From Shewanella electrodiphila (lineage in GTDB: Bacteria; Pseudomonadota; Gammaproteobacteria; Enterobacterales; Shewanellaceae), in the NCBI RefSeq assembly GCF_023283985.1, contig NZ_JAKIKU010000003.1:62001-126000 (forward strand): DNA of 64,000 nucleotides, written 5' to 3'. The position numbers were made by a program, and so were the translations under genes. This document shows positions 44,406-54,968 of the stretch, in pieces; position 1 is the first letter of the stretch; every line of letters begins with the position of its first letter. The notes under the pieces are model-generated. The model was not told the DNA's origin. It ran no database searches and was given only the letters and a program-made list of their open reading frames with translations.

Positions 44406-45566
44406 TTATTCTCCGTCTAAGCCTTTAACACGTTTGATGCTGCCCCATTCTTTACAAGACGGACAATGCCAATACAAACTGTGCGCTGGGAAACCACATG
44501 AGCAGCAACGATAACTGGGTCTAAATTTAATCTGTTGTTCAACTAACTTTTCAAGCATAGATAAACTTTGTTTAGCTTGGCCATCTTCTGCTTGTTTGAT
44601 ATGTAGTTGCATTAAATGCTGAAAACCCTTCATCGTTGGGTGACGGTAAAGATGATCTAACACCATCTTTTCAGCATTTTTGGTATTACCTTGTTCAATC
44701 ATGTGTTTTGCTAGTGCAATAATGACACTTGCCCCAGCGCCTGCCTCTAGGGCTTGTTGTAACAAGGATTGATAACCTTCAGCGTCGTTTGTGTCGCGAT
44801 AGACTTGTTTTGCAACACCAATGGCATCAGAAAATAATTCAATATCAGCTAGTTTTAGTTCCAAGATAGCTTTTTTACATAAATTAACTTGATTTGAATC
44901 GAGATAAATTTTTGCCAAAGTTAACCAAGCACGACCACATTTATCATCGAGTTTAATTGCTTGTTGTAGTAATTTGATTTTCTCAGCGCCATCTGTAGAT
45001 TCATCAGCAAGCTGACAATAAAAATGGGCTGTAATTGATTTTAAAACTTGCTGACGCTTGCGGCTTAAACCTTTAGTGATGTTAATGGCGTTCTGCCATT
45101 CTTTGGTAACTTGATAAATAGAGATCAGCTGAGTTTCAGCTTCTTCACTATGATCATCTTGACTAACAAGGTTTAAAAATATTTCTTCAGCTCTGTCGTA
45201 GAAACCAGCCGCTAAATAATCTTTACCCAACTCCATCATAGCAATATCACGTTGTTCTGTGGTTAAGCTAGGTCTGGCAATTAAGTTTTGATGAATTCTG
45301 ATGGAGCGGTCGACTTCGCCGCGTTTTCTAAAAAGCGAACCTAATGAAAGGTGAGTATCAATGGTTTCATCATCGACATCTAACATGGTAATAAACAAAT
45401 CGACTGCTTTGTCAGATTCGTTTGAAAGTAAAAAATTAAGCCCAGTAAAATAGTCTCTACTGAGTTTTTTACTTTGCTGTTTTTGATTCTGTCGTATACT
45501 TCTTCGCCCCATATACCAGCCATAACCAGCCGCTATAGGTAACAACAGAAAGAGGATTTCTAGCAT
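44406..45566 (-). CDS. lapB: Lipopolysaccharide assembly protein LapB
   Basis: LapB (YciM) is an inner-membrane TPR protein that controls LPS synthesis by promoting FtsH degradation of LpxC. The 386-residue protein has an N-terminal membrane anchor (LEILFLLLPIAAGYGWYMG), a string of tetratricopeptide helices, and the C-terminal rubredoxin-like metal site YRCCSCGFPAHSLYWHCPSCKEWG. E. coli LapB has 389 residues. It follows lapA by one base, a translationally coupled pair. Confidence 0.96.
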   Translation of the reverse strand: MLEILFLLLPIAAGYGWYMGRRSIRQNQKQQSKKLSRDYFTGLNFLLSNESDKAVDLFITMLDVDDETIDTHLSLGSLFRKRGEVDRSIRIHQNLIARPSLTTEQRDIAMMELGKDYLAAGFYDRAEEIFLNLVSQDDHSEEAETQLISIYQVTKEWQNAINITKGLSRKRQQVLKSITAHFYCQLADESTDGAEKIKLLQQAIKLDDKCGRAWLTLAKIYLDSNQVNLCKKAILELKLADIELFSDAIGVAKQVYRDTNDAEGYQSLLQQALEAGAGASVIIALAKHMIEQGNTKNAEKMVLDHLYRHPTMKGFQHLMQLHIKQAEDGQAKQSLSMLEKLVEQQIKFRPSYRCCSCGFPAHSLYWHCPSCKEWGSIKRVKGLDGE

Positions 45567-45567
45567 A

Positions 45568-45867
45568 TTACGCGACGGTATCCTGTACAGTTGGCTCAGA
45601 AATGTTGTTCGTTAGTTGAGCAATAGTTTTGTTCCTTTTTCTAACGACCATTTTCAACTTAACAATATAATAAGCAGCAAATAACCAACTAATGATGAAG
45701 CCAGCTAAAAATACAACCGCGAGGACAACAGGTAATCGATACTGTCCTTCAGCGATAAAATAACTGACAGTAACAATTTGCTCATTCTTAGCACCAAAAA
45801 GTAGCGCAAGAACAAAGAATAAACCAACAATGACAATGGCAATAAAAGATTTCACGTGCAGCTCCAT
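45568..45867 (-). CDS. lapA: Lipopolysaccharide assembly protein LapA
   Basis: A 99-residue protein with two membrane helices (FIAIVIVGLFFVLALLFG; VVLAVVFLAGFIISWLFAAY) and a basic C-terminal helix, the normal LapA (YciS) layout. It partners with LapB. The terminator at 45959 lies between it and ihfB, so lapAB needs its own promoter in the ~130-base spacer. Confidence 0.93.
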   Translation of the reverse strand: MELHVKSFIAIVIVGLFFVLALLFGAKNEQIVTVSYFIAEGQYRLPVVLAVVFLAGFIISWLFAAYYIVKLKMVVRKRNKTIAQLTNNISEPTVQDTVA

Positions 45868-45958
45868 TCTATCTGTGAAAGATAAGATCGAAATTTACCA
45901 ATATAATGATTATCCAAGAATTTTAGTCAACTAACCAGCTTTGCTGAGCATTAGATAC

Positions 45959-45985
45959 AAAAAAGCCTCCAAAAGGAGGCTTTTT
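45959..45985 (-). terminator. Terminator of ihfB
   Basis: AAAAAAGCCTCC and GGAGGCTTTTT form a strong stem; on the minus strand it follows the ihfB stop by 14 bases. Confidence 0.92.
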
Positions 45986-45998
45986 AATCAAGCGTTAA

Positions 45999-46286
45999 TC
46001 ATTGATTAACCGCATCGACACGTTCACGCAGTTCTTTGCCAGGCTTAAAGTGCGGTACATATTTGCCTTCCAAGTCAACTGAGGTTCCAGTTTTAGGATT
46101 ACGGCCAACACGTGGTGCACGGAAATGAAGTGAAAAACTACCAAAGCCACGGATCTCTATGCGATCACCGCCTTCTAATGTTGTCGCCATTTGCTCTAAC
46201 ATTTCTTTTATAGCACTTTCCACTTCTTTCGCCGACAGCTGCGACTGCCTAGTGGCGAGTTTTTCGATCAGTTCGGATTTCGTCAT
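45999..46286 (-). CDS. ihfB: Integration host factor subunit beta
   Basis: IHF-beta pairs with IHF-alpha to bend DNA. The ATG at 46286 ([11 protein letters not shown]) gives 95 residues, the family length; the frame runs 21 codons further upstream without family similarity. The DNA-binding arm region with the conserved intercalating Pro, [29 protein letters not shown], is present (given by its ends). It lies 79 bases after rpsA on the same strand. Confidence 0.97.
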   Translation of the reverse strand: MTKSELIEKLATRQSQLSAKEVESAIKEMLEQMATTLEGGDRIEIRGFGSFSLHFRAPRVGRNPKTGTSVDLEGKYVPHFKPGKELRERVDAVNQ

Positions 46287-46364
46287 CCTATACCCTCTAT
46301 TATCAAGCCAAACACAGTCGCCTAATGGGAAACAAAGTACGTTTCCCACACAACAGGCGATTTA

Positions 46365-48032
46365 TTACTTACGAGCTGCTTTAAACGCTTCAGCCATTGC
46401 ATTACTAATAACAGCATCATCTTGCTTGTTAATAGTTGCCATTGCTTCTTTCTCATCTGCTTCATCTTTCGCTTTGATAGATAAGCTGATAGAACGGTTC
46501 TTGCGATCTACGCCCATGAACTTAGATTCAACTTTGTCACCTACAGAGAATTGTGTAGATGCGTCTTCGATACGCTCGCGAGAGATATCTGCAACGCGAA
46601 GGTAACCTTCAACAGTTTCAGCTAGTTCAATTGTAACGCCTTTAGCGTCAACAGCAGTAACTACACCATTTACAATAGTACCTTTCTTCTTGTCTGCCAA
46701 GTAAGCATTGAAAGGATCGTCTTCAGTTTGCTTAACGCCTAAGCTGATACGCTCACGCTCAGGGTCAACAGAAAGAACTACTGCGTGGATTTCGTCACCT
46801 TTCTTGTACTCAGATACAGCGTCTTCGCCAGTACCGTTCCAAGAAATGTCAGATAAGTGAACAAGACCGTCGATGCCGCCGTCAAGACCAATGAAGATAC
46901 CGAAGTCAGTGATAGACTTGATCTTACCAGAAACTTTATCGCCCTTGTTGAAACGAGTAGCGAAATCATCCCATGGATTAGTCTTACATTGCTTAAGACC
47001 TAGAGAAATACGACGACGTTCTTCATCGATGTCTAGAACTAGAACTTCAACTTCATCACCTAAGTTAACAACTTTAGATGGGTGGATGTTCTTGTTAGTC
47101 CAATCCATTTCAGAAACGTGAACAAGACCTTCAACGCCTTCTTCGATTTCAACGAAACAACCGTAGTCAGTTAAGTTCGTTACGCGACCAGTAAGACGAG
47201 TGCTTTCTGGGTAGCGCTTGCTGATTTCTAACCATGGATCTTCGCCAAGTTGCTTAAGACCTAGTGATACGCGAGTACGCTCACGGTCATACTTAAGAAC
47301 TTTAACGTTGATTTCGTCACCAACATTAACGATTTCAGATGGGTGCTTAACACGCTTCCAAGCCATATCAGTGATATGTAGAAGACCGTCAACGCCACCT
47401 AAGTCTACGAATGCACCGTAGTCAGTAAGGTTCTTAACGATACCTTTAACTGCTTGACCTTCTTGAAGGTTCTCAAGAAGAGCATCACGCTCTGCACTGC
47501 TTTCTGATTCGATAACAGCACGACGTGAAACAACAACGTTGTTACGCTTCTGGTCAAGTTTGATAACTTTGAATTCTAATTCTTTGTACTCTAGGTGAGC
47601 AGTATCGCGAACTGGGCGAACGTCTACTAGAGAACCTGGTAAGAAGGCACGGATACCGTTTAATTCAACAGTGAAACCACCTTTAACTTTACCATTGATG
47701 ATACCGATAACAGTTTCAGCATCTTCGTAAGCTTTTTCTAGAACAATCCAAGCTTCGTGACGTTTCGCTTTTTCACGAGATAATTGAGTTTCACCGAAAC
47801 CGTCTTCAACAGAGTCAAGTGCAACATCAACTTCGTCGCCAACAGCGATTTCTAAAACACCTTGAGCGTTTTTGAATTCGTCAGCAGAAATTGGGCTTTC
47901 AGACTTAAGACCAGCGTCAACTAGTACAGTACCGTTTTCGATGCGTACAACTACACCACGTACGATAGAACCAGGACGGAACTCAAGTTCATTTAGGGAT
48001 TGTTCAAATAGATCAGCAAAAGATTCAGTCAT
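46365..48032 (-). CDS. rpsA: 30S ribosomal protein S1
   Basis: S1 binds mRNA leaders and helps start translation. The 555-residue protein (E. coli 557) has six S1/OB domains, recognisable by repeated [24 protein letters not shown] strands (for example near residues 205, 290 and 375) and the repeat ends [22 protein letters not shown] and [11 protein letters not shown]. It starts at ATG 48032. It stands between cmk and ihfB as in E. coli. Antisense frames on the plus strand are shadows. Confidence 0.98.
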   Translation of the reverse strand: MTESFADLFEQSLNELEFRPGSIVRGVVVRIENGTVLVDAGLKSESPISADEFKNAQGVLEIAVGDEVDVALDSVEDGFGETQLSREKAKRHEAWIVLEKAYEDAETVIGIINGKVKGGFTVELNGIRAFLPGSLVDVRPVRDTAHLEYKELEFKVIKLDQKRNNVVVSRRAVIESESSAERDALLENLQEGQAVKGIVKNLTDYGAFVDLGGVDGLLHITDMAWKRVKHPSEIVNVGDEINVKVLKYDRERTRVSLGLKQLGEDPWLEISKRYPESTRLTGRVTNLTDYGCFVEIEEGVEGLVHVSEMDWTNKNIHPSKVVNLGDEVEVLVLDIDEERRRISLGLKQCKTNPWDDFATRFNKGDKVSGKIKSITDFGIFIGLDGGIDGLVHLSDISWNGTGEDAVSEYKKGDEIHAVVLSVDPERERISLGVKQTEDDPFNAYLADKKKGTIVNGVVTAVDAKGVTIELAETVEGYLRVADISRERIEDASTQFSVGDKVESKFMGVDRKNRSISLSIKAKDEADEKEAMATINKQDDAVISNAMAEAFKAARK

Positions 48033-48145
48033 TTTATGATTACTTTCTTTTATAAACCACCATCCATCCTGGATGTGGAGTCAATTAATTTATTTACATC
48101 ATCCGTGATATAAATGTTGTTTCATAATCTCTCAGAATTAAGAAA

Positions 48146-48823
48146 TTACGTTAAGTTTTTATTGATGTGTTCAAGCACAAGCTCAAGCACTTCATTAATA
48201 CCTATACCACTAGTATCAATCACTAGCGCATCATCTGCAGGCACTAAAGGTGAGACTGAACGATTAATATCGCGGTCATCACGTTCAATGATTTCAGATA
48301 AAAGGCGATCGATATTAACATCGAAGCCCTTGTCCTGCAACTGTTTATAGCGTCGCTGCGCCCTTTCCTCTGCTGATGCAGTAAGGAAAATCTTAGCTGG
48401 AGCATTAGGAAAAACGACCGTCCCCATGTCTCTGCCATCGGCGACTAAACCAGGTGTGTTACTAAAAGCACGCTGACGACGCAATAATGCTTCGCGAACA
48501 CGAGGGAATGCAGCAATTTTTGACGCTGCATTGCCACATTCTTGAGTACGGATGCTGGTAGATACATCTTCGCCTTCAAGAATCACTTTAACTTGTTCAG
48601 TACCTGTTAAAAACTGCACATCTAAATGAGCAGCAAGTAAGGTAATAGCTTCTTCATTCTCTAATTCAACATTGTGATGAATCGCAGCAAGGGCTAATAC
48701 GCGATAGATAGCACCGCTATCTAATAAGTGCCAATCTAGTTTCTCTGCGACTAATTGACATATGGTCCCTTTCCCTGCACCGCTTGGTCCGTCGATTGTG
48801 ACTACTGGAGCACGTTCAGACAT
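48146..48823 (-). CDS. cmk: Cytidylate kinase
   Basis: Cmk phosphorylates CMP and dCMP. The ATG at 48823 has a near-perfect GGAGGA seven bases upstream and gives 225 residues (E. coli 227); the longer frame to 48874 is not supported. P-loop GPSGAGKGT is at residues ~11-19, then [40 protein letters not shown] and RAQRRYKQL match the family. It is followed by rpsA in the usual order. Confidence 0.97.
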   Translation of the reverse strand: MSERAPVVTIDGPSGAGKGTICQLVAEKLDWHLLDSGAIYRVLALAAIHHNVELENEEAITLLAAHLDVQFLTGTEQVKVILEGEDVSTSIRTQECGNAASKIAAFPRVREALLRRQRAFSNTPGLVADGRDMGTVVFPNAPAKIFLTASAEERAQRRYKQLQDKGFDVNIDRLLSEIIERDDRDINRSVSPLVPADDALVIDTSGIGINEVLELVLEHINKNLT

Positions 48824-48952
48824 AAATTCCTCCGAAAAAAACAATCTTCCATGAAAGTAAAAAAGGTTCATCAAAATGAGCGGGCGGCATTGTATAACAA
48901 TTTTGATGAAAAAACTGGAGTATTTTGTAAGTTCACTAACCAGATCAAAACA

Positions 48953-48974
48953 ACGGCAGTATATTGACTGCCGT
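48953..48974 (-). terminator. Probable terminator of aroA
   Basis: ACGGCAGT and ACTGCCGT around ATATTG; on the minus strand it is 30 bases after the aroA stop and followed by a moderately T-rich stretch. Confidence 0.65.
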
Positions 48975-49003
48975 CATTTAATTGGTCGATGAAATCAACA
49001 GCC

Positions 49004-50284
49004 TTATTGAGCTAAACGAGCAAACTCAGCGAAATAGGTAGGGAATGTTTTAGACGTGCAATCTGGGTCATTGATGGTAATCCCGCAGTCAGCAAAGGCT
49101 AACATAGAAAAACACATTGCCATACGATGATCATTATAAGTATCAATTGCTGCAGTATTTAACTCAGCTGGCGGAGTAACAGCAATAAAGTCATGACCTT
49201 CTTCTACTGTGGCACCGACTTTACGGAGTTCAGTTGCCATAGCTGATAAGCGGTCGGTTTCTTTAATTCTCCAATTGTAAATATTTGTTATACGTGTGGT
49301 CCCCTCAGCAAATAACGCAGCAGTCGCGATGGTCATTGCCGCATCAGGAATATGATTCATATCTAAATCAACAGCCGTTAGCTTTGCTTGGCGTGCAATA
49401 ATGTAATCATCACCCCACTCAATGTCTGCACCCATTTTTTCAAGTACATCTGCAAATTTCACATCCCCTTGAATACTTAATTTACCAACACCAGTAACTT
49501 TAACTTCACCACCTTGAATTGCACCAGCAGCGAGAAAATAAGAAGCTGATGATGCATCACCTTCAACAAGCACTTTGCCCGGTGAAACATATTGCTGACC
49601 AGTTTGAATTTCAAAACGGCGGTAATCATGATTAATGACTTCAACACCAAACTGAGCCATTAATGCAATGGTAATATCAATATAAGGCTTTGAAACTAAC
49701 TCGCCCTTGATATTTATGTTTACTGTGTCTTTAGTTAATGGGGCAACCATTAATAATGCCGTTAAAAATTGGCTAGATAAATCACCTGCGATTTCAACTT
49801 CTCCGCCATTTAAACCGTCTGCATTGATAGTTAAAGGTGGAAAGCCATCATTCTTAAGGTAAGTTATATTTGCACCTAACTGACGTAACGAATCAACTAA
49901 ATCTCCAATAGGTCTTTCTTCCATGCGAGGTTCACCTGTTAAGGTAAACTCACCTGAACCTAACGTAAGCGCTGCACATAATGGGCGCATTGCCGTGCCT
50001 GCATTACCTAAAAATAAAGTCTGCGCTTGCTGAGCACTTAATGGCTTGCCTAAACCTACTAATTCACACACGGTGTTGTTTTCAGACAATTGGTACTCAA
50101 CGCCTAATTGCTTTAATGATGCCAACATATAGCGAATATCGTCTGAATCTAATAAATTTGTCAGGGTTGTTTTCCCTTTTGCTAGCGTCGCTAACAATAA
50201 TGCTCTATTTGATATGCTCTTTGAGCCAGGGATATTAACGACACCATTTACTTTGTTAACGGGTTCTAGACGCAATTGTTTCAT
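49004..50284 (-). CDS. aroA: 3-phosphoshikimate 1-carboxyvinyltransferase (EPSP synthase)
   Basis: AroA joins shikimate-3-phosphate and PEP in aromatic amino acid synthesis. The 426-residue protein has [39 protein letters not shown] (the class I glyphosate-sensitive region), [15 protein letters not shown] and the C-terminal [20 protein letters not shown] and YNDHRMAM. Length equals E. coli (427). It is upstream of cmk on the same strand and separated from serC by an aminotransferase gene on the opposite strand. Confidence 0.98.
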   Translation of the reverse strand: MKQLRLEPVNKVNGVVNIPGSKSISNRALLLATLAKGKTTLTNLLDSDDIRYMLASLKQLGVEYQLSENNTVCELVGLGKPLSAQQAQTLFLGNAGTAMRPLCAALTLGSGEFTLTGEPRMEERPIGDLVDSLRQLGANITYLKNDGFPPLTINADGLNGGEVEIAGDLSSQFLTALLMVAPLTKDTVNINIKGELVSKPYIDITIALMAQFGVEVINHDYRRFEIQTGQQYVSPGKVLVEGDASSASYFLAAGAIQGGEVKVTGVGKLSIQGDVKFADVLEKMGADIEWGDDYIIARQAKLTAVDLDMNHIPDAAMTIATAALFAEGTTRITNIYNWRIKETDRLSAMATELRKVGATVEEGHDFIAVTPPAELNTAAIDTYNDHRMAMCFSMLAFADCGITINDPDCTSKTFPTYFAEFARLAQ

Positions 50285-50678
50285 TAGCGATTCTTCTTAA
50301 ATGATTTCTAGCTAAACGCGAGAATGACTGAAGGCAAAAGATAAAGACAGCTTTGTCAATTTATCTATACGATTTGGGCACTATCAAATTGATTAATTAT
50401 TCTTGCCTACAAATTTACTGATTGCAGCCCATGATTCAAGGGAAATATGACATTTATTTACTGTTTTTAAGCCAACTTGAATAAAATGAATGAAAAACAG
50501 CCTGTTTAACCTAAAGTCAGAGCCTGTTCTGCACTATTGAACCGTAAACTGTAAACTTTCGGCTCATAAAAATAAGCTTTTTGGCGTTATTGAAAAAAAG
50601 GCATTTCATTCAGTATTTAATCTACGTTACCCTTAAGTTAATCCTACTAAAACTGAATAATAAATAAGGTCAACAGTC
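50285..50678. other. Intergenic region between aroA and aminotransferase gene
   Basis: 394 bases with divergent promoters. AAACTGTAAAC near 50547 superficially recalls half a TyrR box, but there is no convincing dyad. Nothing else was seen. Confidence 0.5.
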
Positions 50679-51869
50679 ATGTTCAAAACATTAACTGCTA
50701 TGCCAGCCGACCCAATCTTAGGTTTGCTGACTCAATACCGCCAAGATAATCACTCACAGAAAATAGATTTAGGTGTTGGCGTCTATAAAGATCCAGCGGG
50801 TCACACACCCATTCTGGAATGTGTAAAAACAGCAGAAAAAATGCGTACAGAAACTGAAACCACCAAAGTCTACATTGGCCCAACCGGATCAGAGTCGTTT
50901 AATCAATTAATGTCTGAACTTGCATTTGGACAAAGTCATACAGCATTGCTTGCTGATCGTATTCGCACAGTGTCAACACCTGGCGGTACTGGCGCATTGA
51001 GAGTAGCAGCTGAATTTATTAAAAGTTGTAATCCCAATGCCGTCATTTGGGTTAGCGATCCAACTTGGGCCAATCACACTGGCCTATTTGAAGCTGCTGG
51101 CTTAACGGTTAAAACCTATCCTTATTATGACTATGACACTAAAACCCTTAAATTTGATCAAATGGTCGATGCATTAAAACAAATCAATAAAGATGACGTC
51201 GTTTTATTGCATGCATGTTGTCACAACCCGAGTGGAATGGATTTAACTCAATCGCAATGGGATGAAGTAATTAGCATCACAGCTCAGCAAGGCTTTACAC
51301 CACTGATTGATATGGCTTATCAAGGTTTTGGGGATGGTGTCGATGAAGATGCCTATGGCGTTCGCCAGATGGCTGCGGCTGTAGAGGAAATGATTTTATG
51401 TAGTTCGTGCTCTAAAAACTTCGGTTTATACCGTGAGCGTATTGGCGCATGTACTATTGTCGCTGATAATAGCCAAGCTGCAAACGTTGCTTTTTCTGTT
51501 CTACTGTATGTTGTGCGTTGTATCTACTCTATGCCGCCAGCACACGGTGCAGCATTGGTTGAGACCATACTTGGAAATCCAGAGTTAAAACAAGCATGGT
51601 TAAATGAATTAACAGTCATGCGAGATCGCATTAACGGCAACCGTCAAATGCTGGTGAGTAAATTAATTGAAAACGGTGTTGAGCAAGATTTCAGCTTCAT
51701 TGCTAAACAAAAAGGAATGTTCTCCTTCTTAGGTATTAACCCTGAACAAGTAGAAACGCTTAAGCAGCAACACAGTATTTATATGGTAGGTTCAAGCCGG
51801 ATGAGTATTGCTGGTATCAGTGAAGCAAACGTTGATTATCTGGCTAAATCAATCGCGACAATTTTATAA
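50679..51869 (+). CDS. Aromatic amino acid/aspartate aminotransferase
   Basis: PLP enzyme of the AspC/TyrB class I group, exchanging amino groups between aromatic amino acids or aspartate and 2-oxoglutarate. The 396-residue protein has LGVGVYKDPAGHTPILECV, STPGGTGALRVAAEF, HACCHNPSGMDLTQSQW and the PLP-lysine motif SSCSKNFGLYRERIGAC. The C-terminal substrate Arg is in YMVGSSRMSIAG. TyrB and AspC cannot be separated by eye; its place between aroA and serC suits a tyrosine/phenylalanine role. GGTCAACAGTC before the ATG is a weak ribosome-binding site. Confidence 0.9.
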   Translation: MFKTLTAMPADPILGLLTQYRQDNHSQKIDLGVGVYKDPAGHTPILECVKTAEKMRTETETTKVYIGPTGSESFNQLMSELAFGQSHTALLADRIRTVSTPGGTGALRVAAEFIKSCNPNAVIWVSDPTWANHTGLFEAAGLTVKTYPYYDYDTKTLKFDQMVDALKQINKDDVVLLHACCHNPSGMDLTQSQWDEVISITAQQGFTPLIDMAYQGFGDGVDEDAYGVRQMAAAVEEMILCSSCSKNFGLYRERIGACTIVADNSQAANVAFSVLLYVVRCIYSMPPAHGAALVETILGNPELKQAWLNELTVMRDRINGNRQMLVSKLIENGVEQDFSFIAKQKGMFSFLGINPEQVETLKQQHSIYMVGSSRMSIAGISEANVDYLAKSIATIL

Positions 51870-51895
51870 TCAACATCACTAAACACATATAAACT

Positions 51896-51930
51896 AAAAA
51901 GCGAACGACATTAATGTCATTCGCTTTTTT
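51896..51930. terminator. Bidirectional terminator between aminotransferase gene and serC
   Basis: AAAAAGCGAACGACA and TGTCATTCGCTTTTTT pair with one mismatch around TTAA, between convergent genes. Confidence 0.9.
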
Positions 51931-51951
51931 ATTTATGATTAGCTTAAACAG

Positions 51952-53046
51952 TTATGCACTATGTTGTTTTGCAAACGTTTCCATAAAGTTAACCAAAGCT
52001 TGAACACCTGATAATGGCATCGCATTATAAATACTTGCTCTCATGCCACCGACAATACGATGTCCTTTAAGCGCAACAAGACCCGCCTGCTCCGCTTGCT
52101 TTAAAAACTCACTATCTAGACTGTTGTCAGTTAACTGAAAAGTGACGTTCATTCTTGAACGGTTTTCTGCTTTAACACCATTTTTATAAAACGGATTACT
52201 GTCTATACACTGATACAGTAAATCCGCTTTTTGTTTATTGATTTTTTCTATCTCAGTAACGCCACCTTGCGCAGTCAACCAATCAAACACTTCTGCGGCA
52301 AGATACCATGCAAAAGTTGGTGGTGTATTGAACATAGAATCGTTCGCCTGCGCGACGCTGTAATCCATAATTGAAGACTGAGGTAAACTAGGCAGTTTCA
52401 ACATATCGTCACGAACAATGACAATAGATAAACCTGATGGGCCGATATTTTTTTGAGCGCCGGCATAGATCAGCCCATACTTACTAACGTCTATTTGGCG
52501 CGACATAATCGTTGAAGATAAATCAACCACCACAGGCCATGGGCTTTCAAGTGATTCAAATATTTCTATGCCGTCAACGGTCTCATTGGCACAAAAATGG
52601 ACATAGCGATAATCTTTATCAATGGCATTGAGATCAGGAAGAACAACTTGATTGACACCATCACAGTTTTCGACAATGTTCATTTGATCAATATTGTCAT
52701 CACCCACCAATTTAACCGCTTCTTTAACCGCTGCTGTTGACCATTGGCCATTAACTAAATACAAAGCCTTACCGTTATCACCTAAAAAGTTATTAACGAC
52801 ATTGGTGAATTGACCACGACCACCACCATGCATAAATAACACATGATAGTTTTCTGGTATCTCCATTAATGCGCGTAATGTTTTTTCAGCATGTTGAGTT
52901 AATGCAATGAACTCTTTACTTCGATGGCTAATTTCCATGACGGAGACACCTAAACCATTCCAATCAATTAGTTCTTGCTGCGCTTTTTGCATTACAGCTT
53001 GTGGTAACATGGCAGGTCCAGCACAAAAATTATAAATAGCGCTCAC
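51952..53046 (-). CDS. serC: Phosphoserine aminotransferase
   Basis: SerC makes 3-phosphoserine, and serves pyridoxal phosphate synthesis. The 364-residue protein starts [22 protein letters not shown], has [19 protein letters not shown], the PLP-lysine region [21 protein letters not shown] and the C-terminal [19 protein letters not shown]. coli has 362 residues. It is transcribed alone here, whereas in E. coli aroA follows directly. Confidence 0.97.
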   Translation of the reverse strand: MSAIYNFCAGPAMLPQAVMQKAQQELIDWNGLGVSVMEISHRSKEFIALTQHAEKTLRALMEIPENYHVLFMHGGGRGQFTNVVNNFLGDNGKALYLVNGQWSTAAVKEAVKLVGDDNIDQMNIVENCDGVNQVVLPDLNAIDKDYRYVHFCANETVDGIEIFESLESPWPVVVDLSSTIMSRQIDVSKYGLIYAGAQKNIGPSGLSIVIVRDDMLKLPSLPQSSIMDYSVAQANDSMFNTPPTFAWYLAAEVFDWLTAQGGVTEIEKINKQKADLLYQCIDSNPFYKNGVKAENRSRMNVTFQLTDNSLDSEFLKQAEQAGLVALKGHRIVGGMRASIYNAMPLSGVQALVNFMETFAKQHSA

Positions 53047-53459
53047 AGCATTGTCCTTTATCGTTTTTAGTTAAAACATTAAATTGATAGCATTTTGACA
53101 TGCATTATATCCCAACTGTTTCACAGCTAAAATGAAAAATAATCATAAAGCAGATCAAGCATGATTTAATTACTCAAAATATACTTTTAAATACTATCAA
53201 CAAGGCATTTTTTGATAGAATCTACTGGTCAATTATCAATAAATAACCTGCTATTTTATTAAGTGCTGCATAAGTAAACTACGGCACTATTTTTATGTTT
53301 AAAATGAAACAGATTTTATGAATTTACATGACGAGTCACTAGTAAATATCATTAAATTAAACAACAATACTTGTATACAAATGAGTAACAAACGTCCTTT
53401 AAGTTATAGACGTCAACACAATAATAAATAAACCGTATTAACGGTCATTGGAACTGTAC
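53047..53459. other. Intergenic region between serC and the serine hydrolase gene
   Basis: 413 AT-rich bases with divergent promoters. No other gene, repeat or recognised operator was found. Confidence 0.5.
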
Positions 53460-54632
53460 ATGTTTTTAAAACCTATATTATTTTTAGGCGCTGTATCTTT
53501 TGTTAGTTTGCTCCCTACTTCCTTAATAGCTGCAGAGCAATCTGACTATTCTCCTTTAGCCGACAGCTTTAAACAGCGTTTTCATCAACAGCTTAAAACA
53601 AGCAAAGTGCCAGGTGGCGCATTTGTGATAGTTGAGGGCGACAAAGTGCTGAAACTCAGTACATATGGTAAACGAACAAAAGGCGGCAGTTTGAATGTCA
53701 ATGCAGACACTGTATTTAGATTAGCGTCTGTATCTAAAACTTTTGCTGGCACGTTAGCTAGTATGTTGGTCAATGAGAAAAAATTAAATTGGCAACAGCC
53801 GATCAAAAGCTACTTGCCAGAGTTTACCCTTGCCGACAAACAAAAAGCGCAGCAAATCAATCTCGGTCATATCATTGGACAAAGTACCGGCTTGATGCCA
53901 AATAGCTATGATAATTTAATCAATGCCAATGTGGGCATGGAAAGAATTATCAACAAATTCTCTGAGCTCACCCCGATGTGTTCTCCTGGGGTCTGTTACA
54001 GCTACCAGAATGTAGCATTTTCATTTATTCAAGACGCAATAGAACAGCAATCGGGTCAATCTTATGAATCTTTACTGCAAAATAAGATATTTTCACCTTT
54101 AGATATGAAGTCAGCATCCATTGGTTATGACGCATTCGATCAGCAAAGTAATCGCGCTGAACCACACGTAAAAACGAAATCAGGGTTCAGAAAAGTAAAA
54201 GTAAAACCCAATTATTACAAATTAGCACCTGCTGCTGGTGTTAATGCCAGCATTACTGATATGTCAAAATGGCTAATTGCCAATCTAGGTGAAAACCCTG
54301 GGGTTCTGTCCAACAGTGTGATTAAAGATGTTACTACCCCAGGTGTTAGAACAACAAAAGAACTACGCCGCCGCGATTGGAGAACTTATCTAGATAATGC
54401 TCATTACGGTAAAGGTTGGCGAGTTTATGAATTTGAAGGTAGACCATTAATCTATCATGCTGGCTGGGTGGCTGGTTATGTTGCCGAAGTCTCCTACTCA
54501 CCTGAATTAAATATCGGTATGGCAATGTTACTTAATGGAGAATCAAGGGTTATTGCTAAACTCAGTTCGGCATTTTGGCGTGATACATTTAAACGTGCAG
54601 ATGTCCTCGCCAGTAATACATCAGCGAACTAA
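53460..54632 (+). CDS. Serine beta-lactamase-family hydrolase (class C/EstB-like)
   Basis: The ATG at 53460 (390 residues) starts a signal peptide (FLKPILFLGAVSFVSLLPTSLIAAE), so the enzyme is periplasmic or secreted; a TTG four codons earlier is less likely. It has SxxK as SVSKTFAG near residue 85, YxN as YSYQNVAF near 180, and HAG in place of KTG as IYHAGWVAGY near 335. That set fits penicillin-binding-protein-like esterases/peptidases of the Beta-lactamase (PF00144) family as well as class C beta-lactamases. Resistance function is not implied by sequence. Confidence 0.87.
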   Translation: MFLKPILFLGAVSFVSLLPTSLIAAEQSDYSPLADSFKQRFHQQLKTSKVPGGAFVIVEGDKVLKLSTYGKRTKGGSLNVNADTVFRLASVSKTFAGTLASMLVNEKKLNWQQPIKSYLPEFTLADKQKAQQINLGHIIGQSTGLMPNSYDNLINANVGMERIINKFSELTPMCSPGVCYSYQNVAFSFIQDAIEQQSGQSYESLLQNKIFSPLDMKSASIGYDAFDQQSNRAEPHVKTKSGFRKVKVKPNYYKLAPAAGVNASITDMSKWLIANLGENPGVLSNSVIKDVTTPGVRTTKELRRRDWRTYLDNAHYGKGWRVYEFEGRPLIYHAGWVAGYVAEVSYSPELNIGMAMLLNGESRVIAKLSSAFWRDTFKRADVLASNTSAN

Positions 54633-54968
54633 AACTGAATAGAACTGAGCTGAACTATAGCTGAACTAATATAAGTTAAATTAAGTTAAGTTAAGTAATC
54701 AAGCTGTCTTAAACAAGTTAATACATCGAGTGGTGAATACTTGTGACAGCGAATAACTGTAGCCAAATTAGCTTTAAGTAGCTTTAAGTAGGTAAGTAAG
54801 TGAGCAAACAACACTAAACCAAACACTGTAGTTTGAGACAATTTACAAACCTATAATTAAAAACACTAAAGCTGTGTTTACGCTAAGTTTAACGTTATCG
54901 ATTATAAAAAAGAACCAATAAAAAAGGATGCCATTGGCATCCTTTTTTTGTTTTAGCAAATAACTCGA
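54633..54968. other. Intergenic region with short tandem repeats
   Basis: 336 bases without a gene. TTAAGTTAAGTTAAGT-type 5-mers near 54676-54694, AACTGAACT-like units near 54645-54665 and AGCTTTAAGT twice near 54771-54790 look like slippage products. The gyrA terminator sits at its right end. Confidence 0.6.
54920..54949 (-). terminator. Terminator of gyrA
   Basis: AAAAAGGATGCC and GGCATCCTTTTT form a strong stem around ATT; on the minus strand it follows the gyrA stop by about 20 bases. Confidence 0.92.

Noticed and set aside
50545..50560. TyrR box before the aminotransferase gene
   Set aside because: Only one half-site-like TGTAAA; no TTTACA partner at the required spacing.
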